From JBGPQJ01 sp963709295 (lineage in GTDB: Bacteria > Chloroflexota > Anaerolineae > Anaerolineales > Villigracilaceae), in contig CAVPVW010000008.1 in assembly GCA_963709295.1 (NCBI GenBank), positions 930,001 through 994,000 of the forward strand: a DNA stretch of 64,000 nucleotides, written 5' to 3'. Positions 42,971 through 52,065 of this stretch are shown here, in pieces. The notes below the pieces were generated by a model. That model was not told the origin of the DNA. It was given only the letters and a program-made list of their open reading frames with translations, and did not search any database. A program made the position numbers and the translations under genes. How positions within the stretch are numbered: position 1 is the first letter of the stretch; every line of letters begins with the position of its first letter.

Positions 42971-43507
42971 ATGCCCAGTAAGAAAGCCGACCTCCTGCTC
43001 CACCCCATCCGCCTGCAGATCATCACAGCCATCTCGACCGGACAGATGACCGCCAGGGAGCTGTCGGAGGCTGTCCCCGATGTCCCCCAAACCACGCTGT
43101 ATCGGCATATCAATGCCCTGGTCGAGGGCGGCCTGCTGAAAGTCGTCAACGAGACGCAGATCCGTGGTACGGTGGAGCGGACCTATGCCGTGGCGGCGCT
43201 GCCGTCACTGAAACCGGAAGACCTGCAAGGGATGACGAAGCAGGATTACCAGCAGGCGTTTCTCGTTTACCTATCCACCCTGATGAGCGCCGCCCAGCGT
43301 TATCTTGACAGCAAAGGCGAAGATGAGGTTATCGACCCGCTGGCTGACGGATTGGATCTCAGCCTGGGTATGCTTCATCTGAGCGACGCGGAATTTCGGG
43401 CTATGAACAAGCGCATCCTGGAAGTCATCATGTCCGCCTCCGGCAACCAACCCACCCCGGCACGGAAGCGGCGCATGTTCACCTATCTGTTCATTCCGCA
43501 GCAGTGA
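42971..43507 (+). CDS. ArsR-like winged-helix transcriptional regulator
   Basis: 178 residues. N-terminal winged helix (about 8-75; HPIRLQIITAISTGQMTARE, VPQTTLYRHINALVEGGLL) and a helical C-terminal half without the metal Cys of classic ArsR. Resembles HTH_20-type regulators. AAGGAG before the ATG. Divergent from the small peptide/CPBP pair, which it may control. Confidence 0.87.
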   Translation: MPSKKADLLLHPIRLQIITAISTGQMTARELSEAVPDVPQTTLYRHINALVEGGLLKVVNETQIRGTVERTYAVAALPSLKPEDLQGMTKQDYQQAFLVYLSTLMSAAQRYLDSKGEDEVIDPLADGLDLSLGMLHLSDAEFRAMNKRILEVIMSASGNQPTPARKRRMFTYLFIPQQ

Positions 43508-43879
43508 TAACCGTGGAAGATTTAGCCGGCACGAAATGTGTCCCCTGCCGCGGCGGCGAGCCGATATTGACCGATGCGGAGATTGAAAACCTGAAGCCGT
43601 TCGTCCCTCTTTTGGCAAATCAAGGAAGTGGACGGGGTCAAGCGGCTTGAACGCATTTTCAAGCTCAAGAATTTCGCCGAGGCGCTGAAGTTGACAAATC
43701 AAATTGGCGCAATTGCTGAAGCGGAAGACCACCATCCGCTGATCGTGACCGAGTGGGGCAGGGTCACCGTCCAGTGGTGGACGCATATCATCCGCGGACT
43801 GCATAACAACGATTTCATCATGGCCGCCAGGACGGATGGGCTGGTAGAATCCGGCCAACAGGAAAGGACAACCTCATGA
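43504..43879 (+). CDS. phhB: pterin-4a-carbinolamine dehydratase, frame interrupted
   Basis: PCD/DCoH-type enzyme that dehydrates 4a-hydroxytetrahydropterin. Opens at GTG 43504 (overlapping the regulator stop) with EDLAGTKCVPCRGGEPILTD. An extra T in the run 43610-43613 shifts the frame; removing it gives LKPFVPLWQIKEVDGVKRL and then FAEALKLTNQIGAIAEAEDHHPLI, with the catalytic HH and WTH(x)IRGLHNNDF. The stop overlaps the LLM oxidoreductase start. About 124 residues when restored. Confidence 0.88.
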
Positions 43880-44775
43880 AAATCGGACTCCAGATTCCTA
43901 ATTTCACTTGGCCCGGCGGGCCGGCAGGCATCGCCAACAAACTGGTAGAAATCGCAAAGACAGCCGACGAGGCGGGTTTTGCCAGCTTGTGGGTCATGGA
44001 CCATTTCTTCCAGATCGGCAGCCGGGACCGCGCGATGGGGCTTGGCCCCGCGGAAGACGAGATGCTGGAAGGTTACAGCACGCTGGCCTACCTGGCCGGC
44101 CACACGAAGAATGTCAAACTGGGCACGCTGGTGACCGGCGTGACCTACCGTCACCCCGGCATCCTGGTCAAAACCGTCACCACGCTGGATGTGCTCTCGG
44201 GCGGGCGCGCCTATCTGGGCATCGGAGCGGCCTGGAATGAACGGGAGTCGAGGGGGCTGGGCGTTCCCTTCCCGCCGGTAGCCGAGCGCTTCCAGCGGCT
44301 GGAGGAAGCGCTGCAGATCGCCAAACAGATGTGGTCGGAGGATAACGGGCCTTATAAAGGAAAATATTACCAGCTGGCCGAAACGCTCAACAGTCCGCAG
44401 CCGTTGACGAAGCCTCATCCGCCCATCCTGATCGGCGGCAGCGGCGAGAAGAAGACGCTGCGCCTGGTGGCACAGTATGCCGATGCCTGCAACCTGTTTG
44501 CGTTCATGGGGACCGAGGTGGTCCGCACCAAGCTGGACGTGTTGAAACGGCACTGCGACGCCGTCAAGCGCGACTATAGTGAGATCGAGAAGACCACGCT
44601 GGGCACCGTCCATCTGGCGCCCGGACAATTGAGCGCGTCCGAGGTGATCGATCAGTGCCGCGCGCTGGCCGGCCTGGGCATCCAACAGGCGATCTTCAAT
44701 ATGCCCAACGTGCATGAAATCGCGCCGCTGGAGACCTTTGGACGCGAGATCATCCCTGCCGTGCAGGCATTCTAG
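43876..44775 (+). CDS. LLM-class flavin/F420-dependent oxidoreductase
   Basis: 299-residue luciferase-like TIM-barrel oxidoreductase. KIGLQIPNFTWPGGPAGI, WVMDHFFQIG, KLGTLVTGVTYRHPGILVKT and LGIGAAWNERESRGLGVPFP are typical of the F420-using branch. F420 rather than FMN use is inferred from family resemblance. Translationally coupled to phhB. Confidence 0.9.
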   Translation: MKIGLQIPNFTWPGGPAGIANKLVEIAKTADEAGFASLWVMDHFFQIGSRDRAMGLGPAEDEMLEGYSTLAYLAGHTKNVKLGTLVTGVTYRHPGILVKTVTTLDVLSGGRAYLGIGAAWNERESRGLGVPFPPVAERFQRLEEALQIAKQMWSEDNGPYKGKYYQLAETLNSPQPLTKPHPPILIGGSGEKKTLRLVAQYADACNLFAFMGTEVVRTKLDVLKRHCDAVKRDYSEIEKTTLGTVHLAPGQLSASEVIDQCRALAGLGIQQAIFNMPNVHEIAPLETFGREIIPAVQAF

Positions 44776-44809
44776 CAGGATGAAAATTTATAGTCCTGCG
44801 TTGTTTAAT

Positions 44810-44861
44810 GCGGATTGCACAACAACGATTTCATCATGTCCGCCAAGACGGATGGGCTGGA
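44810..44861 (+). repeat. diverged duplicate of the phhB 3' end
   Basis: About 45 bases nearly identical to 43795-43845 (TGCAYAACAACGATTTCATC and onward). Translated it reads HNNDFIMSAKTDGL against HNNDFIMAARTDGL of phhB. It lies immediately before the next gene and is a truncated remnant of a second phhB copy. Confidence 0.8.
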
Positions 44862-44868
44862 GATAAAC

Positions 44869-45369
44869 ATGAAATCATTGCAAGAAAACATGGCTGAATT
44901 TAGAAAACAGTTAGAAAAGGGGGCAATTCAGAAAGCCTATCTAGGACTAATGGAATATATGATAAGTTTGAAGAATCACTTCTCAAACAAGTATCCCGAT
45001 TATTCCACGCCTGGAAGTCTTTACAATGGGTATATGGATATGACCTATTTTTCTATCTTACCCAAGTCGTTGAAAGATAGGGATTTAAAGATTGCAATTG
45101 TGTTTCTTTATAATACGTTCAGGTTTGAGATTTGGCTGTCTGGAAAAAACAAGCAGGTTCTTGCAAAATATTGGCAAATTATCAGTATAAGCAAATGGAA
45201 CAAGTATAAAATTGTGGAGCCTGCAAAAGGCGTAGATTCTGTTGTGGAACACATTTTGGTAGATAATCCCGATTTTAGTGATCTAGACGCTTTGACAAAA
45301 CAAATAGAGCAAGGAACCTTGGAATTCATTCAAGACATTGAAAGGTTCTTAGCCAAAACCGGCACCTAG
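44869..45369 (+). CDS. DUF7000-like protein
   Basis: 166 residues from MKSLQENMAEF (GGAGA upstream). The segment GSLYNGYMDMTYFSILPKSL, then KIAIVFLYNTFRFEIWLSGK, resembles the DUF7000 family as I recall it; function unknown. AT-rich against its neighbours, and its upstream junction is the phhB remnant, both consistent with acquisition. Confidence 0.7.
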   Translation: MKSLQENMAEFRKQLEKGAIQKAYLGLMEYMISLKNHFSNKYPDYSTPGSLYNGYMDMTYFSILPKSLKDRDLKIAIVFLYNTFRFEIWLSGKNKQVLAKYWQIISISKWNKYKIVEPAKGVDSVVEHILVDNPDFSDLDALTKQIEQGTLEFIQDIERFLAKTGT

Positions 45370-45410
45370 CACATGCTCGGTGAGGATCTCCCGTCTCCCG
45401 CTGAGTTTTT

Positions 45411-47410
45411 TCACTCCAGCGAAACGGGCTTGCTATTCTCACTTTCCAAATACAGGGGCAGTGAATTGAAATCCGGCGCATCCCAATAGGACGGATTCCA
45501 GATGTCCAGCCCCGGCAGGACACATTCCGCCAACTCGATGCTCTCGTCCACGTCCGTCAACGGGCAGGCGTCGAAGTAGCTCGGCGGACCTCCCATGTCT
45601 GGGAGCGGAGTCGCTGTGGGGAGCGGATTCGGCTGGTAGAAGTTCGCCTGGTTAGGGGTGGGGAGGCAGCCGTAGTACCATGTCCCCAGTCCGTCAGGCA
45701 CCCGGCACCACGCCTGCCCGATCGGAGAGACCACCGGGTAGGTGAGGATATCCGCTGGTTTGCCGCCCGGGCGGATCAGCACCACGGAGTCCCCGCCGTC
45801 GCTCAGGTACTGCCCGGTCTGCGAGGCAAAGAAGGCCAGCTTCTGGCCGGGACTCATCAGCACGGGAGGCAGGGCATAGCTGCGCGTGGACGGGTCATAA
45901 TCGTCGAGCAGCCACCCCTGCAGGCTGACGGTGATGTTGCTCAGGTTGATCAACTCGATGTACTCATCGCCCACGTCCGTCACGCCGTCGTTGTTCAGGT
46001 CGGTGAGCGCATGCGGAAGCACTTCGTTCAGGATGACAAAATCCCTGATGAGCGTGGGCGTGCGCGTGATGGTCGGTGAAGCGACACGGGTGCGGTGTGC
46101 GGCTGGCGGTAGGGATGAAAGTACGGGTAGGCGTAACAGAGTTCGCCCAGTTGGCGCGTTTGGGCGAGCCGTTGATGGGATTTCCGTTCGCATCCAGCCC
46201 GTTCCTGACCACGCCCGTGTTGGTGATCCACGAGAACAGGCCGTCGGTGTAGCCCAGGCGCCGTCTCCATGCTGCCGTAGGTGGGGCTGCCTGAGCCGCC
46301 GTTCCAGCCGCCGCCGTCGAGGTTGGCTGAATCCACCAGGTTGCCGGAGGGCGAGTACAGGCGCAGGGTCTCACCGGCTGGGGATAAATTCCCGGCGTAG
46401 AGTTGATCAGCAGCATAGTCATTCCCTGCAGGCCCTGGGGTTCCCCTGGTACTGATAATCGCTGCTTCTCTGATTTTTAGCAAATAATAGCCAGAAGCCG
46501 GGATGGTCCCCGTCAGCAGGATGTCCGGGCTGTTGTCCGAAGAGATAAGATGCCAGCCCATCAGGTTGACTGGTTGTGCGCCTGGATTGAAGAGTTCAAT
46601 CCATTGGTCATTGCTGGATGCGGCTGTGCCAGCCCAGGCGACCTCGTTGATGATCACAGACATGGGCGGCACAGGAGTCGGGGCGAATGTATTAGTGGGA
46701 GTTGCGGTGAGTACGCAATACACCAGCGTGCTGGTCAGGTTCTGCGGATCCACTGAAGGAATAAGGGAGAAGTCCAGCGAATTATCATTTCCGTCTAAAC
46801 AACTGCCACTTACTCCACCCTGATGGCGTTCATAGCTTCCACTTCCAAAAGAAGAAACTGTTGGCAAAACTGCACCTTCTTTATAGGACGCTCCTGAACT
46901 CATTCCTACGGCATCAATGACAATTGTTGTGGTAGGGATACCTGTTTGAGGAACGGGCATGATAAGACCGATACCCCCATCATCAGCTATGTCGGATGAA
47001 TAAATGCCATCTGGAGAAACGGTCAGGGTCGCGTTGGAATTCGCAATAATATAGTGCTGACCTGGCTGAAGGATTACGCCCACAGGAACAGGGGGCAAAC
47101 TGGCAGTCACCCCTGAACTATCCGAACTCCCTAACAACCAGTTCCCAATGTTGACTGCTACATCCCCCGCATTAAATATCTCAATGAACTCATCGCTCGC
47201 CCCACCCGTTCCATTCGTGCGAAACTCACTGATCACAATTCTTGGAAGTGTTGGGGTTATTTGCATCAACGGTTTGGCTTCCACGCCCACCTTGCTGCTG
47301 GCAACGCCAATCCACAACAAACCCACAACAGGTAAAATAAAAACAAGGCGGCGCATCCAGGCCGCTCGCGTGGTGAGATCGTCAAAGAAAGCCTTCGCCC
47401 GCCCTGTCAT
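45411..47410 (-). CDS. lamin-tail-domain surface protein, frame interrupted twice
   Basis: Exported protein with repeated lamin-tail (LTD) domains. N-terminal TM/signal (about 18-38, RRLVFILPVVGLLWIGVAS). Then three LTD modules: IVISEFRTNGTGGASDEFIE (about 55-180), INEVAWAGTAASSNDQWIEL (about 235-370), FVILNEVLPHALTD...DEYIELINLS (after the breaks). An extra base near 46263-46266 and another near 46088-46090 separate the parts; corrected, the middle reads GSMERRLGYTDGLFSW and the join S-R-T-P-H-R-V-A-S-P. About 666 residues. Probably cell-surface or adhesion. Confidence 0.78.
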
Positions 47411-47450
47411 AGTTTCGTCCCATCGCCCGGAGAACCCGCGGCGCGGGAAA

Positions 47451-47726
47451 TTACTCCGTTGGTTTTTCGCGCGGCTCGACGACCAGCTTGATCGCCGTGC
47501 GCACCTTGCCGTCTATTTCGACATCCACAAATTCAGGTTTGCAGACCACGTGGATTCCGTCGCCTTCAAGATAACCCGTGGCCAGCACCAGCGCCTTGAC
47601 GGCCTGGTTGACTGCGCCTGCGCCGATCGCCTGAACATCGGCATGCTTGTGTTCTCGGACCACGCCCGCGATTGCCCCGGCAACAGCGGATGTTCGGGAG
47701 TTGGCTGAGACCTTGATAATATCCAT
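47451..47726 (-). CDS. spoVS: stage V sporulation protein S-like
   Basis: 91 residues from MDIIKVSANSRTSAVAGAIA (GGGAGAA upstream). Whole-length SpoVS/Alba-like fold with GAGAVNQAVKALVLATGYLE. In non-sporulating bacteria the role is unclear; nucleic-acid binding is suspected from the fold. Its upstream side is the DnaA-box region. Confidence 0.93.
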   Translation of the reverse strand: MDIIKVSANSRTSAVAGAIAGVVREHKHADVQAIGAGAVNQAVKALVLATGYLEGDGIHVVCKPEFVDVEIDGKVRTAIKLVVEPREKPTE

Positions 47727-47804
47727 GTCGGTTCTCCCACGAAGCACTAACTTGAAAGGGGCATTCCCTGATTTGATTTTACAGTATTCACCCCCTTGAT
47801 TCAA

Positions 47805-48139
47805 GCCTTATTCATTATAGGATTTAATTAATAGTCTTAACAGTAGGGGCTGTGGAAAGTGTGGATGAAAACCAAGAGCCTCCCACCCGTAGGCTGCTGC
47901 GTGACCCAAGCGCCCACATCTCCGGAGAAAATTACCTCACCTCTCGAAAAGCCCTGTGGAAAGAGTCGGGAGGAAAAAAGGATAGTTTTTCCACAGTCCC
48001 TGGCGGGTTAGAACGGCTATTCCACCCATAGGTGGGGGTAAAAAAGCTCCCCCACATCTAGGGGGGCGAAATTCGAACACTTGAGCGATTTGTCCACAAA
48101 CAGAATCGTTTCTCCACAGTAAACAGGCACTTATCCACA
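47805..48139. other. candidate replication origin: DnaA-box cluster with AT-rich flank
   Basis: Intergenic (47727-48227). Seven DnaA-box-like 9-mers: reverse at 47851 (CTTTCCACA), 47860 (TCATCCACA), 47955 (CTTTCCACA); forward at 47987 (TTTTCCACA), 48090 (TTGTCCACA), 48110 (TTCTCCACA) and 48131 (TTATCCACA, perfect). A weaker one is at 48019. An AT-rich tract (47808-47840) adjoins the cluster, as an unwinding element would. dnaA, dnaN and rpmH are not in the window. Confidence 0.6.
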
Positions 48140-48226
48140 GAATGGGGGAAAGTGGTCTATTCATCCCCATCCCCGGCACCCCTAAATGTGGTCTGAATCC
48201 CTCCGAAATAGACCGCCAGTGATGGG

Positions 48227-49225
48227 TCAGGACAGACCGTTATCGGCAGATATGGTGTCCAGCATTTCCTCGGTTTCGTCCAGGAACCGGTCCAGCGCCT
48301 GGACCTTCCCTTCGAAGCCGTCGCCGGCCAGACCGAGTCGTTCGAAGACCGCCTTCCACGCCACGTACTCCGGTCCGTACTCCAACAGGGATGCAGATGC
48401 CGCCGCCCAGGTGTGGACGAGCAGCCACAGCGCGGACATCGGCTTCTCGCCCTGCAGCAGCGCTTCGAGCGCGTTGCGGTGATAGGCAATGCGGTCGGGG
48501 TGGATCAGCAGGTCCGCCCCATCCCCGGCGGCATGGTAGGCGGTGGACCAGGCCGGGAGCATGGCCAATAGATCGGCAGGCGCCACGCTCGGCGCGCCAA
48601 GCAGATTCAACAGCGCATCGTGCAGCTCGGGCCGGCCGATGATGCGGGTGCGCTCCTCGAACTCCAGCAGGAAGCGGCGGTCGGTCAGCGGAGGCCCGTT
48701 CAGGCAGGCGACGGCATTGGCCGCGTGATACACGGCTTTGAGATATTTGAGCACGTCCTCCGGGCGGGAGGTTCCTCCGAGGGTCAGTTCCATCCACAAC
48801 TCGCGCGCAGGCAGGCTGTGCTTTCGGGCGCGGGCCAGCACATTGGCCGTTTCATCAAATCCGGCGCGGACGATGGCCTGGGTATATTCGAAGAAATGCT
48901 GGGTCTCGAAGAGCGGCAGCGAGTCGTACATCACGTAGCCGAGCAGCGGGTCGGTGCGCAGCTTGCGGGGTGGCTCGAAGAGGGTGCTTTCCACGAAGTA
49001 GAGATCGAGCGAGACCTCGTTGGTCAGCTTGACGATCTGGCGCGCCGCGTCGGGTTCATTGAAGCAGACAAAAACGATGTCGATGTCCGTGGTGTGCCCG
49101 ATGAAGGGATCCTCGAACAGCGTGGAGCCGACCAGCAGCGCGGCCATCACGTTGTGGTCCGTCTTGACCCGCTGGGCCACGGTGTCTTTTGCGATCTTGT
49201 GCAGCGTGCTGCGCGTGATTCGCAT
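48227..49225 (-). CDS. nucleotidyltransferase-domain protein
   Basis: 332 residues. N-terminal polymerase-beta-like fold with GSTLFEDPFIGHTTDIDIVF (GSx..DxD pattern) near residues 33-52; helical C-terminal part. May transfer nucleotides to a small molecule, RNA or protein; no partner toxin or antitoxin seen. Ten bases downstream of the deoxynucleoside kinase gene, so probably co-transcribed. Confidence 0.82.
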   Translation of the reverse strand: MRITRSTLHKIAKDTVAQRVKTDHNVMAALLVGSTLFEDPFIGHTTDIDIVFVCFNEPDAARQIVKLTNEVSLDLYFVESTLFEPPRKLRTDPLLGYVMYDSLPLFETQHFFEYTQAIVRAGFDETANVLARARKHSLPARELWMELTLGGTSRPEDVLKYLKAVYHAANAVACLNGPPLTDRRFLLEFEERTRIIGRPELHDALLNLLGAPSVAPADLLAMLPAWSTAYHAAGDGADLLIHPDRIAYHRNALEALLQGEKPMSALWLLVHTWAAASASLLEYGPEYVAWKAVFERLGLAGDGFEGKVQALDRFLDETEEMLDTISADNGLS

Positions 49226-49234
49226 GCGGCGGTC

Positions 49235-49873
49235 CTAGTTCCCGTTGACGTTGAGCAGGCGCGGCTGGTAGGGATTCAAGTTCAACGATTCGCGGATGCG
49301 GTTCTCGATCAGCTTGAGATGCTCGGGCTGTCGGACGAAATCGTACGGCGTGGTGTCAATTTTCAGCACGGGGCCGTTCTGCCTGCTGAAGAACTTTTCA
49401 TAGGCTTCGCCCAGCTCGGCAATGTAGGCGCGCTCCATGCTGCGTTCGTAGGTCCGGTCGCGCTGGGTGATGCGCTGCATGAGCATGTCGGTGTCCGCAT
49501 AGAGGTAAACGGTCAGGTCCGGGGTGGGGATCTTTTCCGCCAGCGCCTCGTGCACACGGTAGTACATCTGCAGCTCGTCGCCGTGCAGGTTGATCTGCGC
49601 GAAGAGCGCATCCTTGGCGAAGGTGTAATCGGAGATCAGCGTTTTGCCCTGCGACAGAGTCGTGTTCACGGTGTCGCGCTGCTGGCGGTAGCGGCTGAGC
49701 AGGAAGAAGATCTGCGTCTGGAAGGCGTAACGCGCCCGGTCGGAATAGAAGTCCGAGAGGAAGGGATTCTCCTCGAAGACCTCCAGCAGCAGTTCTGATT
49801 CGAAAGCGGGTTGAAGCAGGCGCGCCAGGGTGGTCTTGCCCACCCCGATCACCCCTTCGATGGCAATGTACAT
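49235..49873 (-). CDS. deoxynucleoside kinase, second paralog
   Basis: 212 residues from MYIAIEGVIGVGKTTLARLL; GGAG seven bases before the ATG at 49873 favours this start over ATG 49879 and a longer frame. P-loop GVIGVGKTT, ISDYTFAKDALFAQ (DRS-like position altered to DYT), lid ITQRDRTYERSM. More distant from the 40443 copy than simple duplication would give. Confidence 0.9.
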   Translation of the reverse strand: MYIAIEGVIGVGKTTLARLLQPAFESELLLEVFEENPFLSDFYSDRARYAFQTQIFFLLSRYRQQRDTVNTTLSQGKTLISDYTFAKDALFAQINLHGDELQMYYRVHEALAEKIPTPDLTVYLYADTDMLMQRITQRDRTYERSMERAYIAELGEAYEKFFSRQNGPVLKIDTTPYDFVRQPEHLKLIENRIRESLNLNPYQPRLLNVNGN

Positions 49874-49999
49874 GTGCATGCTCCGGCGAAAGAAGTCGGT
49901 TAAGGATACCATAATTAAAAGTAAGTGTCACACCTACACTCCCTGGCCCCGCCCGCACACCCTGCGCATTTCGCGGGGCAAGGCTTGAAATTCCATTGC

Positions 50000-50032
50000 G
50001 CGTCAGGCTGCAAGCCTGACCTACTAGCTTAT
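50000..50032. repeat. short palindromic repeat, copy A
   Basis: CGTCAGGCTGCAAGCCTGAC followed by CTACTAGCTT. The TCAGGCT/AGCCTGA part is palindromic. A near-identical copy lies at 55280-55309. Confidence 0.8.
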
Positions 50033-50042
50033 AATTGCCCCA
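50030..50042 (+). promoter_or_regulatory. -10 box of a leaderless promoter
   Basis: TATAAT at 50030-50035, then six bases (TGCCCC), then ATG at 50042. The same spacing as at 38075. Confidence 0.6.
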
Positions 50043-50485
50043 TGTCTTTTTATGAAAGCCTCGTCCGCGCGCGCCGCAAACCGTTAATCGGAAAATTGGC
50101 CTACCTGACCCTCAAACTGCTGGGCGCGGAAATTCCCCGCCCGGTGGAGATCGGCGAGGGCTTTTTGCTGCATCACGGCGGGTTCGGCGTGGTCATCCAC
50201 CCCAAGAGCCGCATCGGCAAGCGCGTGGGCATTTACCCCGGCGTCACGCTCGGCCGCGCGGACATCCACCGCCCGGCGGACCAGTCCGCTTTCGAGGGCA
50301 TCGTGATCGAGGACGACGTCATCCTCGCCAGCGGGGCGAAGGTGCTTTGCAAAGAAGGCGTGCTCACGGTCAGGCGCGGGACCATCGTCGGCGCCAACGC
50401 CGTGCTGTTCGAGTCCACCGGCGAGAACGAAGTCTGGGGCGGAATCCCAGCCCGCAAGCTGGGGCTGCGGGAGCCGCCGGTATGA
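50042..50485 (+). CDS. serine acetyltransferase-like hexapeptide transferase
   Basis: 147 residues; left-handed beta-helix acyltransferase. LLHHGGFGVVIHPKSRIGKR, GIYPGVTLGR and IVIEDDVILASGAKVL show hexapeptide repeats, with the catalytic His in the HHG motif. Shorter than CysE and lacking its N-terminal helical domain, so closer to glycan O-acetyltransferases such as those in capsule loci. First gene of a coupled glycan operon. Confidence 0.88.
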   Translation: MSFYESLVRARRKPLIGKLAYLTLKLLGAEIPRPVEIGEGFLLHHGGFGVVIHPKSRIGKRVGIYPGVTLGRADIHRPADQSAFEGIVIEDDVILASGAKVLCKEGVLTVRRGTIVGANAVLFESTGENEVWGGIPARKLGLREPPV

Positions 50486-51495
50486 CGCGCATCGGCATCG
50501 TCCCGCGCGTGCACGGCGTGGGCGGGATGGTCTCCTTCCGCGATAAACTCTCGTCAGGGTTGCAGAAGCGCGGGGTCGAGGTCAGCGAAGACCCGGAAGA
50601 TGGCTACGATGCACTGCTGGTCATCGCCGGCACGCGCGATCTCGGTCCGCTGCGCCGGGCGCGCAAACGCGGCGTGAGGGTCGTCCACCGCCTGGACGGG
50701 ATCAACTGGCTGCACCGCAAACACCGCACCCCGCTGCGCGTGTCGCTGCGCGCTGAGGCCGCTAACCTGCTGCTGGCCTTCATCCGCCGCTTTCACGCCG
50801 ACCGGGTGGTCTACCAGAGTGAGTTCATCCAGCGCTGGTGGGAGGACTGGTACGGGCGGACGCGCGTCCCAAATTCGGTAATCTACAACGGCGTTGATTT
50901 AAGTGTCTACACCCCGTCCGGACCCGGTGAGCGGCCAAAAGACCTTATCCGCATCATGGTGGTCGAAGGCAGCCTAGTCCACGGGCACGAGGTGGGGTTA
51001 TCGTGGGCGGTTTCGCTGGCGGAGAAGCTCAGGGAGATCCAACCCCTGCCGGTCGAGCTGGTGGTCGCTGCGGAGGTGGCAGAAATCCAGAGGAATTACT
51101 GGAATTCCCGAGCGGTCGTACCGGTGAATTTTCTGGGCGTGGTGTCGCGTGAGCGCATCCCCGAACTGAACCGCTCGGCGCATTTCTATTTTTCGGCAGA
51201 GATTAACCCGCCCTGCCCCAACTCCGTCATCGAGGCGCTGGCCTGCGGCCTGCCGGTGGCGGGCTTTACGATGGGTTCGCTCCCCGAGCTGGTCACGCCC
51301 GAGGCGGGGATGGTCGTGCCCTATGGCGGCAATCCCTGGAAGCTCGAGTCTCCCGATATCCCCGGGCTGGCGGCTGCCACGGTGCAGATGCTTGAAGAAT
51401 TACCGCGTTACCAGGCTGGCGCGCGAGCGCGGGCCGAGTCCGCGTTTGGGCTGGACGCCATGGTCGAGAAGTATTTGGATGTGTTGTTGAATTAA
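50482..51495 (+). CDS. glycosyltransferase, family 4-like
   Basis: 337 residues. GT-B fold: N-terminal domain from MTRIGIVPRVHGVGGMVSF, C-terminal nucleotide-sugar domain with the family pattern SAEINPPCPNSVIEALACGL and GSLPELVTPEAG. The ATG overlaps the acyltransferase stop. Acceptor and sugar unknown. Confidence 0.88.
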   Translation: MTRIGIVPRVHGVGGMVSFRDKLSSGLQKRGVEVSEDPEDGYDALLVIAGTRDLGPLRRARKRGVRVVHRLDGINWLHRKHRTPLRVSLRAEAANLLLAFIRRFHADRVVYQSEFIQRWWEDWYGRTRVPNSVIYNGVDLSVYTPSGPGERPKDLIRIMVVEGSLVHGHEVGLSWAVSLAEKLREIQPLPVELVVAAEVAEIQRNYWNSRAVVPVNFLGVVSRERIPELNRSAHFYFSAEINPPCPNSVIEALACGLPVAGFTMGSLPELVTPEAGMVVPYGGNPWKLESPDIPGLAAATVQMLEELPRYQAGARARAESAFGLDAMVEKYLDVLLN

Positions 51496-51504
51496 TTTGT
51501 TGAT

Positions 51505-51604
51505 GTCATTGCGAGCCCCTAAAAGGGCGAAGCAATCTGCTATAGCATTGTGGCATCTGATTAGTAGGAGATCGCCACGGTCGCTAATGCTCCCTCGCGA
51601 TGAC
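51505..51604. repeat. MITE-like element, about 100 bp
   Basis: Imperfect terminal inverted repeats GTCATTGCGAG and CTCGCGATGAC (10 of 11). The inner GCCCCTAAAAGGGCGAAGCAAT matches the second, shorter copy at 61462-61493. No coding content. A target duplication is not obvious. Confidence 0.75.
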
Positions 51605-51630
51605 ACTATTGGAATTGTTCAGGAGCCACA

Positions 51631-52065
51631 ATGACCGACTTTGAAATCATTGATTTTTTGAAACAACATCTGCAATCCATTCAGGATAATGACACCAGGA
51701 CTTACAGCGAAACTACATCGACGGACCTGACGCTGTACGAGTGGTGGGTCACGCCGCACCGCATCGACGGCCTTCCTTTCCATGAATTCATGATGAAGTC
51801 CAATGAGGGGCGCGGAACATTCTTCGGGGCGGAGGAAAGCAAAGGCAAGTCATCCCGGCTTGACCTGTCCAACCTGCATATCCAGCGCTACGGGGACACG
51901 GCCATCGCTTGCTATACCCTGCTGGTCAGCACCGCGGACGCTTCAGGCGTCAAGGTCGCCGCGCACAACGAGAGTCGCGTGATGGTCAAGCTCGACGGCA
52001 AGTGGAAAGTGGTGCACGTTCACAAGTCACCGGCCTACCCCGCCCCGCACACTCAGGACAAATGA
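51631..52065 (+). CDS. NTF2-like (SnoaL/CaMKII-association type) protein
   Basis: 144 residues, cone-fold: helical start FLKQHLQSIQDNDTRTYSE, then strands ending RVMVKLDGKWKVVHVHKS. Resembles DUF4440/calcium-calmodulin association domain proteins, often isomerase-like or scaffolding. No catalytic residue is certain. Stop overlaps the FkbM methyltransferase start. Confidence 0.82.
   Translation: MTDFEIIDFLKQHLQSIQDNDTRTYSETTSTDLTLYEWWVTPHRIDGLPFHEFMMKSNEGRGTFFGAEESKGKSSRLDLSNLHIQRYGDTAIACYTLLVSTADASGVKVAAHNESRVMVKLDGKWKVVHVHKSPAYPAPHTQDK

Noticed and set aside
47727..48227. Structured RNA (such as RNase P RNA) in the DnaA-box gap
   Set aside because: The repeated TGTGGA/TCCACA words explain the self-complementarity; conserved RNase P or tmRNA cores were not found.
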